From positions 1 through 64,000 of the forward strand of contig JAQFWX010000061.1 in assembly GCA_027605045.1 (NCBI GenBank): a stretch of DNA of 64,000 bases, given 5' to 3'. Position 1 is the stretch's first letter; each line of letters begins with the position of its first letter. The DNA comes from Phallus indusiatus (taxonomy: Eukaryota > Basidiomycota > Agaricomycetes > Phallales > Phallaceae). Below, piece by piece: positions 51,652-64,000 of the stretch. The notes under the pieces were generated by a model, which worked only from the letters and a program-made list of their open reading frames with translations, was not told where the DNA came from and made no database searches. Both the position numbers and the translations under genes were made by a program.

Positions 51652-52049
51652 GAGTAGATGTGCTGCATTTCTTAAAAAGTGAACGTGTAGTTCGGTCTCT
51701 TGCATGGCTTGTGGCTATTGGAACTTGAACTCGTCGCCGTTTCACTGAGCCAGCTTCTTTAGCCATGATTACGGTTGTGGCAGCGACGGGGATATGTATA
51801 TCATAGATTGCACTGATTGCTATTGTACACGACCACAAAACTTTTGGCTTGGCTATTAGTCTAATTGGGTGATTCTGAACGACCAGGATTGGGCCTCCAT
51901 CGTGGGCTTAATCGATATCACGGTGATTCTATTCTATTCGTTCGTCTTCGTCGCCGTAGTCAGAGACAGAGAGCTGTAGCCGGCGGCGGGCACGTGCTCT
52001 CTGAGTGCCAGGGATACCTTGGGCAATCTCTCTGCTCACAATCCCATCA
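51652..52049. other. intergenic region
   Basis: Between eIF3e and D-lactate dehydrogenase, same strand. No separate gene seen. Confidence 0.45.
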
Positions 52050-54808
52050 ATGTCGTCCATCCTCAGATCACTCACAAGGGCACGGGCCAGGACGTCCGCG
52101 GCATCGACCAGAACAGCAAAACTCAGCCAGTCTTGCCACGCAGCGAGTCGTCGTTCCATATCATCTGGAACACACGCTCGCTACTCTCCGTCCTCGTCAT
52201 CCTCATCCGTTCCACTCACTCCGTCGGACAAATCACCCTCGGGCACTCTCATTGTGACCGTATTCATCGCATCATTGGTCGGTGGTCTGGTTGGGTATTC
52301 CTTCAGCGGCGACAAGAGTAAGGATAGCGCAAGATCAACACTATCCGCAGCCGAGCTCAACGCCAACTACTTCAACAACACGAAATACGGTTCAAAGGAA
52401 GATTTCAAGAAGGCGATTCAAGAACTTCAGGATGCATTCAAGCAAGACGGTCGAGAGGAAGTCGTCAATACTTCTCCTGATGTATTGGATTCACATGGCT
52501 TTTCCCCTGTCGGTGTTTATCATGACGGTACTGTCCTGTTATAACATTCATCGACATACTCAAGGCTAATCTCTTTTATTCTATACTAGGTCATCCCTAC
52601 AGCGTTGTTGTGAGTAGACTTTAGCATATAACCTTTCGCATACTAAGTACTAAACACGCGCACACGACCTTGACAGATCTTTCCAACGTCAACAGAGGAC
52701 GTCGTCAAAACCGTGAAAATAGCAACAAAATACAGAGTTCCAATTGTACCTTATTCGGGTGCTACAAGTCTGGAAGGTCAGACGCTCGGTGTACGTCCAA
52801 ACTAAAAACTCAATACGCTTGCGATAACGTGAAATGATTGTTCATTGGCTGTTAATTTTCAAAGCATCCTTTGGGCGGTATATGCATTGATATGTCTGGC
52901 ATGAATAATATTATTGCCATCAATGGTACGTGCTGTGCTCATTGTATCTGTCTTGACCGATCTTTGACTCTCGTTTAGAGGCCGACTCAGATATGGTCGT
53001 CCAGCCTGGATGTGAATGGGAAGAAATCAACCTTACGCTGAAAGAGAAGGATATTCCGCTGTTCTTTCCTGTATGTCTAATCACTCTGACACTCCTTAAC
53101 TACAATGTTCATTACCTTTTCAGCTGGATCCGGGACCGGGTGCAACCATAGGAGGAATGATCGCAACGGGGTGCAGTGGAAGTGAGTTAGCACATACATC
53201 GCTTGTATGCACACATCTGATCTTTTCCATAGCCAATGCAGTCAGATACGGAACAGCCAAAGCAGAGTGGTTCCTCAACGTCGTGAGTCTCGTTGCTACA
53301 TCATTCTTTTCATATTCTCATCGTCTTGACACTGCCAGACTGCTGTACTTCCCTCCGGCGAAGTCATCAAGACACGCCAACGGTCGCGTAAATCTTCCGC
53401 AGGATTCGATCTTACCAAGCTGTTTATCGGCGCAGAAGGTACTTTGGGTATAGTTACTGAAGGTGCGTTCAATGCGGCAAGCTTGATTACAAAACAATAA
53501 CACGTTAACTCAACGTACAGCTACCATCCGGCTCGCACCTATTTTACCGACCAACGTCGCTGTCGTCCAATTTCCGGATGTCAGAAAAGCAACCGAGGCA
53601 GTAAGAGAGATTATCAACACGGGTGTTGGAGTCCGTACGTTACGCACATTTCCTTCTTCTACCACAATCACGCCTCGCTGAAACCTATGCATTTAATAGA
53701 ATGCATTGAGCTGCTCGACACCAAATTCATGTACGCAACAAATCAGTTCGGAGCCAGCAAGCGTAAGTGGCCTGTGAAGGATACTCTGTTTATCAAATTG
53801 CAAGGTAATTGGAAGTTCACTGCCACCGCTAATCTAATCTAATCTGATCCTCGTTTAACTCTTTTCACCTTTACCAAATATGTACATAGGTCCATCGGCT
53901 GTCTTCCTTAGCGAATCTTCCAAAGTGGTTAAACGTATCGCGGAGAAACATGGCGGAACAGGATACGAAATTGCCAAGACAAAAGAGGATGCTGATGATC
54001 TTTGGGCTGATCGGTATGTTACTAAACCACAAAAACCCCGGCCAGCTAGTTGACACAGCATTTTCTCAAAAGGAAAAACGCATACTATTCGAGTGTAGCT
54101 CTAAGCCCTGGGTGCAAATCATTGACAACGGATGTTTGGTACGTTCACGTACACCCCGTCACCTTTCCCTATCCTAACTCTGAACTCGACTTGGTTTCAC
54201 GTGAACTATAGTGTGCCGGTTTCACAACTACCGACTCTAGTCTACGAAACTAAGAAAGATCTTGAAGAAAGTGGGCTGATAGCTACAATCGTAGGCCACG
54301 TAGGCGATGGTATGTCATGTCAAACGTCTTGCGTTCATCCTTCCTCTCAACTCTCTCACTGTGTATATAGGCAACTTCCATACCCTTATGCTATTTGATA
54401 CCGATGAGGACTTTGCCAAAGCTCAAGATGTAACTCATCGGATGGTCAAGCGTGCTCTTGCGTTAGATGGAACATGTCAGTTTGTGTTTCCAAAGTCATC
54501 ACACCGTAGCTATCCTCTAATGTCTCTTTCACAGGCACTGGCGAGCATGGTGTTGGATTAGGCAAAAAGGAGTACTTAATTGACGAATTGGGAGTTGGAT
54601 CTGTTGAGACTCTCAATACTATCAAGCGGACACTTGACCCGTTGAATCTGTTTAATCCTGGAAAGGTACGTGTCTTTGTTTCACAAGTCTGTTCTGTCTT
54701 GTTCATCGAAGACGGGGTTAGTTATATCCTGGTTCGATTATTCCGGGTGGTACTGCTACTGAACCTAAACCCAAATTTTTGAGGGGTGAGACGGCGGGAA
54801 AACCGTAA
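52050..54808 (+). CDS. DLD1: D-lactate dehydrogenase (cytochrome), mitochondrial
   Basis: FAD enzyme oxidising D-lactate to pyruvate and passing electrons to cytochrome c. Start at 52050 gives [20 protein letters not shown], an Arg/Ser-rich mitochondrial presequence; the frame upstream lacks an ATG. An inner-membrane segment ([19 protein letters not shown]) follows, as in yeast Dld1. The FAD-binding PCMH domain reads [62 protein letters not shown] and [18 protein letters not shown]; the C-terminal oxidase domain has [33 protein letters not shown] and LFNPGKLYPGSI. There are about 15 short exons and the protein is about 565-575 aa. Convergent with the coiled-coil gene. Confidence 0.94.
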
Positions 54809-55074
54809 GGCAATGGATGTCGTATATATGCGTCGCGATGAATGCAGGTTAGATTTAAAGATGATGGCTAGAAGGATGTTGATTAAAGTCCGCATACTCA
54901 TGAAAGTTTACCATGATTTCAAACTGAACTTTTCTGAATGTATTAGTGTTTTATTTCATATTGTATATCGAGTTTACCCCAACGATTACGTCTCAACGTC
55001 TGCTATCAGAAGAACAAAAACAAAGAACGAAAAGCACGCAAATTCTGAGCCACCACACGTTGGTATCGTAAACA

Positions 55075-57114
55075 TCATCCTGAAATAATCCACGGCTCGT
55101 CCAGATCATCATCATTCTCAAGTTCATCAATCATCTGTTCTTCGTCAGATGTCATATCACAATCAACATTAGCACGTGGTAGCCTGCTAGTAGTAAAATC
55201 CACGACACGAGAACTTGAAGGACCGTTAAACATCGGTGGAAGCTTCGAGAAAGGTTTTTTGACTGAGGAAGGTGGTGTCTGAAAGGGAGATCCCAACAAC
55301 GAAGGTGTTTGGGATACTTCTCGATAGCGAACGGTCGGCATGCGAGCAGATTTGTAGGTCTGAATGGAAGGTGAAGGGGAAGTTGGAGACGGGTAGGGCC
55401 GCCATTTGGGCGAGCTCGAGAATAGTCGAGGTGGTGTAGAGACTCGATCAGAAGACATAGCAGTCAATGACATTTCGGAGTCGGAAGCACCTTCAGTTGT
55501 TTCGCGTGAGGAATCCGGCTGCGCCTGTGATTGAAGTCTATCTTCCAAGTCATTGGAATGCGACGGCGTTGGTTGTTGTTGTATACGCCCGACGTCGACG
55601 TCTCGTGTGCCGCATTGACAATTTTCGAGTTTTTTAAGATTTGAGGCTAGATCTTCTTGTGCTCGCTTTAGCTGTGAATGTTGAATTGAGACCGTTAGCT
55701 GAAGCCTGAAGAATCTTTCTTTCAAGTCTTCGATAGATATTTGATCTATCTGAGAGATCCAAAAGGCATAAACTTTTTTGTTGAGACATGAGAAAGGGTG
55801 TAATACGTACGTGCGGCGCTTCGTCTGGCGTTCTTTTTTCGGTGACCTTTTCGACTTTTTCAACGACAATACATTCAATACTTTCAGCGTTATCCTCAAT
55901 CACTTCGACGACATCTTCAACTTCAATCATTTCGGCGATATCTTCAGCACTGTCGACGACGCTTTCAAGGTTTTTGGGTGTAGATGCAACCGATCGTGAT
56001 TCGTGTTCTCGCTCTGAAGGCACGTACTCGCTTTCCGAGTCAGACGCAGATATCCTCTGAACTTGCACCCGACTCTTCCCAGTCTGTTTCTTTTTGGATT
56101 TTTTATTGCATAAGCGTGTATTCGAAGTTGTTTGGCTTATGGTGGTGGCCTTTTTGAGTCTCGCCTTTAGCCTGATAATTTCTTCTTTCTTGTCTTCCAC
56201 CTTGAAGGAAACTTAGTCGCGTTTCTCTGAATAACCATATGCGACGTACCATTTCATTGCAAATGGCTTGCACCTCGGCCATACGCTCTTTAAGCGTTTC
56301 TTCAAATTCGACACGGTTATTTTCAATCTAGCAAATTTTTCAAATAGCAATCACACAAACCAGCGACAACAAAAAAAGGAAAAAAACTCACTTGCTGTTG
56401 ATGTTCATCCTCCACTTCCTTCATCCTGTCTTTGAGGAGCTCCTCAAAATGAGTTCGGTATTTTTCTTCGGCATTTTCCCGCTCAAGCTGCAACTCCACG
56501 TGTAGCTTGTCCAAATACTCCCCCCTAACGCGATACTCCATCTCCATAACGCGTTGATTCAATGTCTTGTCGCATTCCCGTTGGGAGCTCTCATTTCGAG
56601 CCGCGTTTGGTGCTTGAGGTGAGCCTGTGCTGCCGATTATTGTACTGACTGTCGAGGAAGCAGGACTCGGACTACGCGAAGAAATGGTGGGTGTCGGGGG
56701 CTGGACAAATAGGTAAGCGGGCAAGTTGTCAAGCATTGTGTGTCTGGGGTTGAGCGAAAAAGGCGAAAAAGGCGAGGAAAACCGTGAAGAACGATTCATC
56801 GTTACGGTGGAGAGAAAGTACGGTCGGTTGCGTCCAGTTGGTTTGGGCGTGGATGCATCCTCTCTGTCGATGTCGACGCTGCCATGACGTTGTGGTGTTG
56901 CGCTACGGCAATAGGCGTTGTTCACGCTGGTTGACGCGTCAACATCAGGTAGCGAGGAAATTCTCGCGTCTGCAGAAATACTAGGGAGATCAACAAAGCT
57001 TTCTAGATTTAAAAAGTCGCTGAGGTCCAATTCGGTGCCCGCGCTGTTGGGAGTCATCACCGTATCGACGCAGTGACCCTGAGCAATATGGTCGTCAACA
57101 ACGTTCGTGGTCAT
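55075..57114 (-). CDS. coiled-coil hypothetical protein
   Basis: Four exons read about 56391-57114, 56251-56328, 55812-56200 and 55075-55752. The N-terminal 170 residues are Ser/Thr/Pro-rich with acidic patches (ELDLSDFLNLESFVDLPS). The centre is a predicted coiled coil (RVMEMEYRVRGEYLDKLHVE, EEKYRTHFEELLKDRM, RVEFEETLKERMAEVQ) rich in heptad Leu/Glu. A basic segment (KKSKKKQTGKSRV) and a strongly acidic one (EDIAEMIEVEDVVEVIEDNAE) follow, then a further helix (SIEDLKERFFRLQLTVSIQH) and a Ser/Pro-rich tail ending DEEQMIDELENDDDLDEPW. No catalytic domain. Family not recognised; a structural or chromatin-linked adaptor is possible. Upstream of it lies the long gene-poor end of the window. Confidence 0.7.
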
Positions 57115-60100
57115 TTCAAGTTCAGAGCATCAACGTCAAGGTCAACAGGAAGTAAAAGCCCACAAGCCCACTTGCTACGGAATTCTTGAATCTTTTGCAG
57201 ATCTCATCTGTGTGTGCCATAACTTTGTAATCGTTACATAAAACGACGACCAAACACCTAAAAAAAACTTAACTTGAATACCCGAGGAAAAAAACTGAAT
57301 TGTGTACGAACCCCAGCGGAGTTAATGGCGGTGAATTCATTGAGTAAATACGTACAACGAAAATCTGAGCGGACATCGACATCTGTAACAGTGTAAGTGT
57401 CAATACATTTTACGCATATACCATACAAAGATGTTATCTGAATTTCTATCAGCAGGGGAAAAGTAGAGTAACACAAAAAACCTCACCACATGATCACAAA
57501 GCTGAAACTATAGCGCAGATCAGAGCTCCAAAACCATAACTGCTGCTACCGAATCACCACAATCCATCAATTTTCACCCCAAAAGCCGAGAATTTAATAA
57601 AAAAAATATACCTGCGCCACCAATGAATCACATGTCTCCATATCTCATGGTCTGTGCACGAAGTGAAGATAAAAGGTAAACCCGCGAATTGAATCTGACG
57701 TACAATTAGAAACCTTATTCCCATCATGCCCGAACCTCACGATCTCGTTTTGAGTGAGTTTTGCGGTCGATTGTCATTCCCATTTAGAAAAGCCTTTCGA
57801 GTGTCAATGTGACAATTTCATCGAAACAGAATGAAGCATCCATCCAGGAAGACCAAGACTGTCGAGACATATTATCCTTATAACATATCCCCTTCGCTGA
57901 TTTGATGGTGCCGCATCCCAGGACGATCTACAAGTAGGCACTGGCCGGCGACCTTCGGAATGAAATACACGAATGGGACTTTGACCTTCCCTAGTTTGGT
58001 TTAATAGCTTTCTTGCGAGAGTTTGCATGCATGAATTAATAGATAACTAGTAAGAGTCATAGGGATATGGTGGCTAAATGAGATGAGTCTATATTTACCT
58101 CTTGTCAAGCGATAGTAATACCTCAGCGCGTCGTATGAGTTAACGTTTAACCGCAACCGCCATCTTGAGCTTCCGATTCTCCGCACTGGGCAGCCTAAAA
58201 AAACAGCGGTTTTAATTAATTCAAAGATGAATCGGTTAACGTTTATTTAGAACTTTTCCGGCACCCTGTTCGTTAAGCCAACTGGGTTCTACCAATGGCA
58301 TTTATCGAATATATCTAGACTTAGATTACGATCATGAGATTGAAAATGTACTGTCTTCATATCGACCTTAATCTCCTCATCTTTTCTTTGACCAACAAAC
58401 CCATGCCGGCTACTTACCCAGGTAGTGGGAACCAATGACTTGTTGACCTTACGAGAGCCCATAGCTCACAGCAGATATCCACAGGCAGAAGGGAATGCAT
58501 TCATTACGGGAGCGATGGAGCTGTAAATAGTATCCTGGGACATCAGCCGATTCAGCGGGTCTTCTTGTTGGCAGGTATTTCATCGTGATATGCTGGAGTA
58601 CGCCGAGATTCCCGCGAAGGAAGCAGTGACCACGTTGGTAAACCTTTGTAATAGAGTCGTTTTGTTGATGTTGTGCGGTGGGAAGGAAAGAGCTTTACCA
58701 TCCCTGATAGTGTTGTTCGAGAATATAGCATTCGCTCATTCAGCAAGATTTCACAGGCCAAAAGTACATGTGATGGGCAGATTTTTTGAAGCTTCTAAAA
58801 TGTCATGCACACTTAATCTATATGCTGGAAAAATTTAGGAGGAACCCACATTAAGTTTCTTCTCTTCTTTGGGAGATAAGTAGTTACAGCGATAAGGAAC
58901 AGATTTGCAGAGATGAAACTGAAAGGTCGTATTGGCAGCCGATATCTTCGTGAACTAAGGCTTGTGCGGGGAGGATGTGGCTGTGGCCATGGCTCGATTC
59001 CATCATTATCGGATTTTGCGTATTAACTTAGAGCAGCTGAGGTGATTGGTTCCTTTTAGGAAATGATATCTTAGGTTGAACTCGGATGTACTGCTTGCCG
59101 GCTAAATCCACGACGCAGGGGATATCCGGAAGGAACTTGGGACTCCCGTATGCCCTCACTGCCCCGAAATCCCTTAGCGACTAACAACCACTATGAGTTA
59201 TTTCGTTTACAGGGCATGCTTTCTCTTGAATAACTGCCCACTTACACTTAAAGTAAACTAATATTAAAGCCCGCACGCCAGCGGGAAACGGCGTCATATT
59301 ATTCTGGGTTAAAGGGTTGGTCATGTGGCAATTTCTGAACTTTCACATTCTGCGATCACCACGGTGGGCAGGCCAAGATCTGGTGAGAGTCCGTTTATAA
59401 TTGGGGCCTTTGTCTACACCTTGATCAAATGCCAGCCTGTGGGAAATGTCAAGCGAGTTCTTCTTATTGCTTCAGGATTATGGTTATGGTATGTTAATAA
59501 CGATAATGGATTCGAAAGCCTTCCTAGGCGTTCGTCCTTGTGGCACTACTATATTAGCATAAGTTGTTCATTGGATGGCGGGTACAGTACCTTCGCGGTA
59601 TAATTGATAATCGGATGTCGGTGAATAATTCAACATTATGACTCGAGCTTCTTTGACCGGCTGAGGGCGGATACGACCTCCTTCGCGTTTATCATTTAAG
59701 TTCGTGTTCGTGTTCTTGCCCAGGGGGTCTCCTGCTATGACATCTTTTTCTTGACTATTTTCCCTAAATTGTATTAGAATGTCTGTCTTTCGTCATGATG
59801 AGTTCTATCACATGACAACAGTGTCGACATCAATTATTCGTAAGAGTTTGGTCTCCAATTAAATAACGCGAGCCACTGAAAAGTTCGTCCCGGAAAATGT
59901 CGGCGAAGAGCAGACATCAGTTTCAGAAACCTGATTTGTAGAAAGATAAGTATTTTGCGAGCCTTCTCAGAAATATGGACCGAAGTGACGCTAGTAGAGC
60001 CTTGACTTCACGTTTTATCGCGGGTGCCCGATAATTTTTCAAGACTAAAACATGACCTTAGTAGGTTTTCTCGAATGTTCCACTGAAGGATATTGGACTT

Positions 60101-62408
60101 GGAAGACAAGACGAAAAAACGAGGCGACCATGCGCTGAACGGATGCGTCATTCATTCAATTTATTGTTGGAGAAAAGGAAGAGCACCACTGACCTTTTGT
60201 CGCTTGAGAATTGAAGCGGAGTTTCGCGATTGGCCATTTTCTGTCCAACATGCACGTCGCCCTCAACCACTATTCCTCAACGTTACGTTCAAGGCTGAGA
60301 ACATTGACGAACGTGTTGCGATTACGACACAGATATGTTTTTGTCGTGTTCTTCAAAAAAATCGATTCAGGGCTTCCAGCTCTCGCGACAAGCTGCAGTT
60401 CTCGATGGTTATTTTTGGCTCTGCAACTTCCGTCCAAAAAGCAGGTTGGGACAAGTCGGATCCTGCACCGTTACGGACAACTCTAGCGATCACTCGGACT
60501 TGTTGCATCTCCGATGGGCTTCATCGCTTATAACAGCCATGGGACTTATCAATATCACTTGTATTGTCTTCTTGGGCTTCTAGGCTTTTAGTTTGTTCTT
60601 CTCAGTCTCGGGGAGAGCTCGTTTCTGGCAATTTATGCGGCGTCCTCCTTTTTTTGGTTTCTGGATCCGTCCCTTTTTTATCGTGGACTTGTGCGGCGCC
60701 GGCCGTGGCACGTATCGTTAATTCACCTCAATACCGTGTGCGGCCCTGGAAATGTCCTCAATTGCGTCCTGTAAGTCTAGTTATCAAGGTCTCACGGGTC
60801 TATCATCTGCATGTTATGTACCAAGTTTCTGATATATGTGAACATCTCGAAGCCTGTTCATTACGGAGACTTGATACCAATAATGTTTTTTTTAATTTTC
60901 TTTCGCGCGCTTTCGGCTAAACTTGGACTTCTCAGCGACATTTAACCAGTTATGGGCACATACATATCACGGGCTAAAGGCTCCTATCAGACTACGCTGG
61001 CTTCGGAAAGTAGCGCATTCGAAACGTTGGATTATACCGTTCGTGGTTTAAGCTGCGATTTCAGTGATGTGTTCAGGCTTTAGTGTTGTTCATTCCATTT
61101 GGTTTGAATACTAAATTTCTAGGGTTCGAACTTCAAAGCGTTGAGTTTTGCGTATATGGAATCTTTTTCCCCTTTTTCGGAGCTATCAATTGTCCTATCA
61201 TCCTGGTTGCGTTGAACCAGAGCACGCGTCTGGAATCGTATTGAATTCACCGGGATCTCCTAACCCCAGTCATTTCCGTTTGTCCATGTGCGTCCGCCTT
61301 GGCACGCCCCTCTCCTTTGGACATGTATCTTCGTCGACATTCAGATGAAGAACTTGGACTTGGACTCTCCCCGGCCCTTCGAGTCCAAATAGGGGAATAC
61401 AATTTGGAGAAGTCTGGCTCTCCATATAGAGCCAAGATCGCCTCGTTCCGAACGAGAATCATATCCTTGTATTCTTCAGCTTACAAAAAGAAGGCACAGT
61501 TGAGTTTCTCGTAGTAATATCAGAAAATCGGCGAGGTTTACCGTTCTTTCCCAAGAAAAATCACTCTTCGAACGTTTATCATTGCGATTCGTTCCAACTT
61601 GGGCATGAGAAGCAACATAGTCTTCTGGCGGATACAACTTACCCGTGCATTTCCATACCAACACCATTTCCATACATCTTACCATCATCAAGGTGTTTAC
61701 GTTTGCTTTCCCCAAGTAGAAGCAGAAACCTCGTGCTAAAATTATCGCCTCATTTTACAAAGCTCGTACATATTCTGGCGCCCCACCGGATTCGGAACCA
61801 TTAGAAATAACGGCGAAAGGGTTCTATTTTCTGAATTGTTTTGATTGGGACCTGGCGGCTGCCTTCGCTCAATCAAAATGAATGGCCTGTATTGGAGCGC
61901 TACAATTTGTTTTAGCGCTGATGGAACGAAACAAAAGCAGTGAGAAAATCAGATTCTCTTCCGATTCCGAGCTATAGTTATGCAAGATTGCCGGGAGTGC
62001 AGCTACTTGAGTAGGATGAAATGATGTTCCGGCGGCACACTTTTCTCTCAATGTATCGATAGGCAGATGGATATATGCGTTTCCGGGCCGCATTGGTTAG
62101 ATGGCGATGGCGAGTTCTTATCTCGAGAATTTCACACCGGACTCGATCAACTCTGTGGTAAGGCAGTTTTGGTGCGCGAAGACTACACTCTCTTCATTAA
62201 AAACCAAACTCTAAAGATGAGCGGCTAGCAGTAAGGAAGGCTTGTACTAAGCGACAGACTCAGCTAAGCCGATAGCGAATACGACACGGTCCAATGCCAC
62301 AAAATCATGCACGCGTTCGGCACCCTAATTAGATCCGGACCTGGATGGAGTTCTTGGTAAGTGGGGGTAAGGCCACTTAACTGCTGATTAGATCTAACCT
62401 TCCATATA
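57115..62408. other. gene-poor region
   Basis: More than 5 kb with only short open frames, most starting without ATG and lacking motifs or splice structure. No transposon reverse-transcriptase, transposase or terminal repeats were recognised, and no tRNA. The contrast with the packed 31-57 kb block is clear. Confidence 0.5.
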
Positions 62409-62851
62409 TTGCCCCGCTTTTTTAAAAATATAACACAACCCGATGATCCTAAAAAAGAAGGTGGAAAGCGCCCTGACGAACGAACGAACGACTGGCCGGA
62501 TAATGGATATTCTACACGTCACATTCTTTGGAACAGCCAAGACTTTGAGGTACTGATAGATGGTCCTCAAAAGATTCTACGAGAACAAATCACTTTGCTT
62601 GTAAGTACGGTACCAGGTTCCGATGCTGCACTCGTCTCACTAGCCTTCCATCATGAACTTTCTGACAGTCAATTCTAGGTAACATCGGCTCTCTCGGATT
62701 TAATCATGTCACCAAATAAAGCCGGTATGTATTTGGCAACTCCAATAGAAGATATACTCATTCATTTCCCAAACATGATTCAATCCACCTCCTCATACAA
62801 GACTGGCGTAGGTTTAGCAATTTCAAACAAACTATGCATTAACAATTGGTG
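62409..62851 (+). other. weak candidate exon pair (hypothetical)
   Basis: An open frame up to about 62598 (containing HILWNSQDFEVLIDGPQKIL) ends at a good donor, GTAAGT. A phase-0 acceptor near 62680 (TTCTAG) continues for about 57 codons (VTSALSDLIMSPNKAG...) to a TGA at 62849-62851. No in-frame ATG was found for the first part, so it would need an upstream exon. Not recognised. Confidence 0.25.
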
Positions 62852-64000
62852 ATGCGCTGTGAATACAGTAGCTGCGCCGACTCAAAATAGTATGTATAAT
62901 GGCGGTACCACCGTATCTAATTCGCGGACCTCCTTTCTTCAATACAAATGGAACTCAATGGAACTTTCTATGCTAAATTGCTTCTCGTAAAACCTGATCA
63001 TACGTTTCCTGAAGATTGGACGAATAGAAATTCTATGGACGGCATTCAAAGGCGTCCATAGAATCGCCCGGCTTCATTCTAGATAACCGGTTACCGGAAG
63101 AAGACTGTCAACATCGCTGTTTCATTTTATCCGTTCTATTGGGAATACAGACTTTTAGCTTCCGGTGACTTGTTCAAGGTCTGCTTCGTCTTTGATCGCA
63201 ATCTTCGTTTACTGCCATATATTGAAATTGATATTTGACAAGGAATTATACATCAGCGTAAGTATATTAGTATTAGGCACACAATTCACATGTGAAGGTG
63301 TGTCAGTCACTTTTGGATGTTTCAAAAGCTTGATCTAATCGCTGTTTAAGTTTTGTGTATATTCAGATAGCACGCTTTTACCCGCGCGGAAGGTCCGTTC
63401 CATGCGAAGACAACTCTTTTCAACATACGGACCCCAGGCAACAGCCGTTAGTCTATATTGCCGTATATATGTGAGCAAGGTATGTGACGACAGAGATAAT
63501 ACACTTTGGTTGTGTTGCCGTGCAGATTAGGAACCGGTGTTTGTCTGGTGTCATTCTAAGCCTTATTATGGACTAGGCCTAGCCCAAGATAACACGCTAT
63601 GGCTGTTTGAACCCGATTGGGAGGACTTATAACCTAATGTTGTTCGTTTTCGGGTCTTCTAGTCTGTTCGTAAGTCGTGGGCTTAGACTCTAATAATAAT
63701 AAAAAATGAAAGGTCATCACTGCTTACTTACCGGATTCATACTATTTCATTTGAAATCCGCAGTTTCATAATGGGGCTTTTTGTTTTGGTTGAAAAAACT
63801 GAGGGATGGCCTGTCAACGTTGGCTTGTTTGTAAAGGGCAGGTCCAGTCAGCTGTGGACACCAGTTTAAACCCGTGTTCGGATGGTGGCATGTGCTCGTG
63901 CTCTTGTATGAGCTTACATGCGTGATTCCACGATACTTCTCTAACCCCAAAAGCGCTCCAACATACGTATCAGGCTGTGGATCACAAAGGTTTCAATGGG
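62852..64000. other. gene-poor region at window end
   Basis: No gene seen. Contains the perfect inverted repeat at 63030-63064. Confidence 0.45.
63030..63064. repeat. perfect 12-bp inverted repeat with 11-nt loop
   Basis: ATTCTATGGACG (63030-63041) and its exact complement CGTCCATAGAAT (63053-63064) flank GCATTCAAAGG. Could form a stable hairpin; no neighbouring gene explains it. Confidence 0.75.

Noticed and set aside
57726..57862. Candidate small gene: MPEPHDLVL followed by a splice to KSLSSVNVTISS and a stop
   Set aside because: The required intron would be 34 nt, shorter than others here, and the product of about 40 aa resembles nothing I know.
60093..60533. 146-codon open frame (+) in the gene-poor right end
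   Set aside because: Starts at TTG, no recognisable domain, overlaps other equally open frames.
61124..61135. GGGTTCGAACTT resembling a tRNA T-loop
   Set aside because: The 70 bases before it do not fold into acceptor, D and anticodon arms.

Overview
This is nuclear DNA of a filamentous basidiomycete, most likely an Agaricomycete. The genes are broken by many introns of about 45-65 bp with GT...AG ends, both strands are used, and almost every recognisable protein is a conserved fungal housekeeping protein (enolase, eIF3e, ADP/ATP carrier, APC2, PRP6, RTT109, SUB1, IST1, cytochrome-linked D-lactate dehydrogenase, MPDU1, NIFK/Nop15). No plasmid, viral, CRISPR, rRNA or convincing tRNA sequence was seen. 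Exon models were built by hand from splice signals, reading phase and recalled family motifs, so small boundary errors are possible.

Layout: 1-2.88 kb has no recognisable gene. 2.88-5.32 kb (+) is a 665-aa C2H2-finger protein whose eight introns are all phase 1. 5.9-12.05 kb holds a tandem duplication of a 2.4-kb unit, each copy carrying an aldo/keto reductase gene with a different frameshift. 12.15-12.88 kb (+) is a flavin-reductase-fold (PNPOx/Alr4036-type) protein. 13.0-16.26 kb (-) is APC2. 16.55-19.48 kb (-) is a large SAM-dependent methyltransferase. 21.28-23.15 kb (-) is enolase, divergent from IST1 (23.63-24.90 kb, +). A decayed coding relic lies at 26.2-26.8 kb, followed by an MFS transporter (27.3-29.6 kb, +) with an apparent one-base deletion near its end. 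29.94-31.22 kb (-) is an F-box-like hypothetical gene.

31.86-33.74 kb (-) is RTT109, back to back with SUB1 (33.85-34.51 kb, +) over a 109-bp shared promoter. PRP6 (34.61-37.96 kb, -) converges on SUB1. 39.1-43.8 kb (+) is a very intron-dense secreted GH35 beta-galactosidase. 44.13-44.87 kb (+) is a small unrecognised protein. 45.06-46.35 kb (-) is the RRM nucleolar protein NIFK/Nop15. 47.08-48.73 kb (+) is the mitochondrial ADP/ATP carrier, convergent with MPDU1 (48.84-49.84 kb, -), which shares a 170-bp promoter with eIF3e (50.01-51.65 kb, +). 52.05-54.81 kb (+) is D-lactate dehydrogenase, convergent with an unrecognised coiled-coil protein (55.08-57.11 kb, -). The last 6.9 kb has no recognisable gene.

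The genes do not form a pathway or secondary-metabolite cluster; they look like an ordinary compact housekeeping block. The unusual material is the decayed and duplicated genes (both aldo/keto reductases, the MFS transporter, the 26-kb relic, possibly one segment of the GH35 gene), micro-exons of 6, 9, 11 and 13 nt, one strong and one possible GC-AG intron, and short bidirectional promoters.
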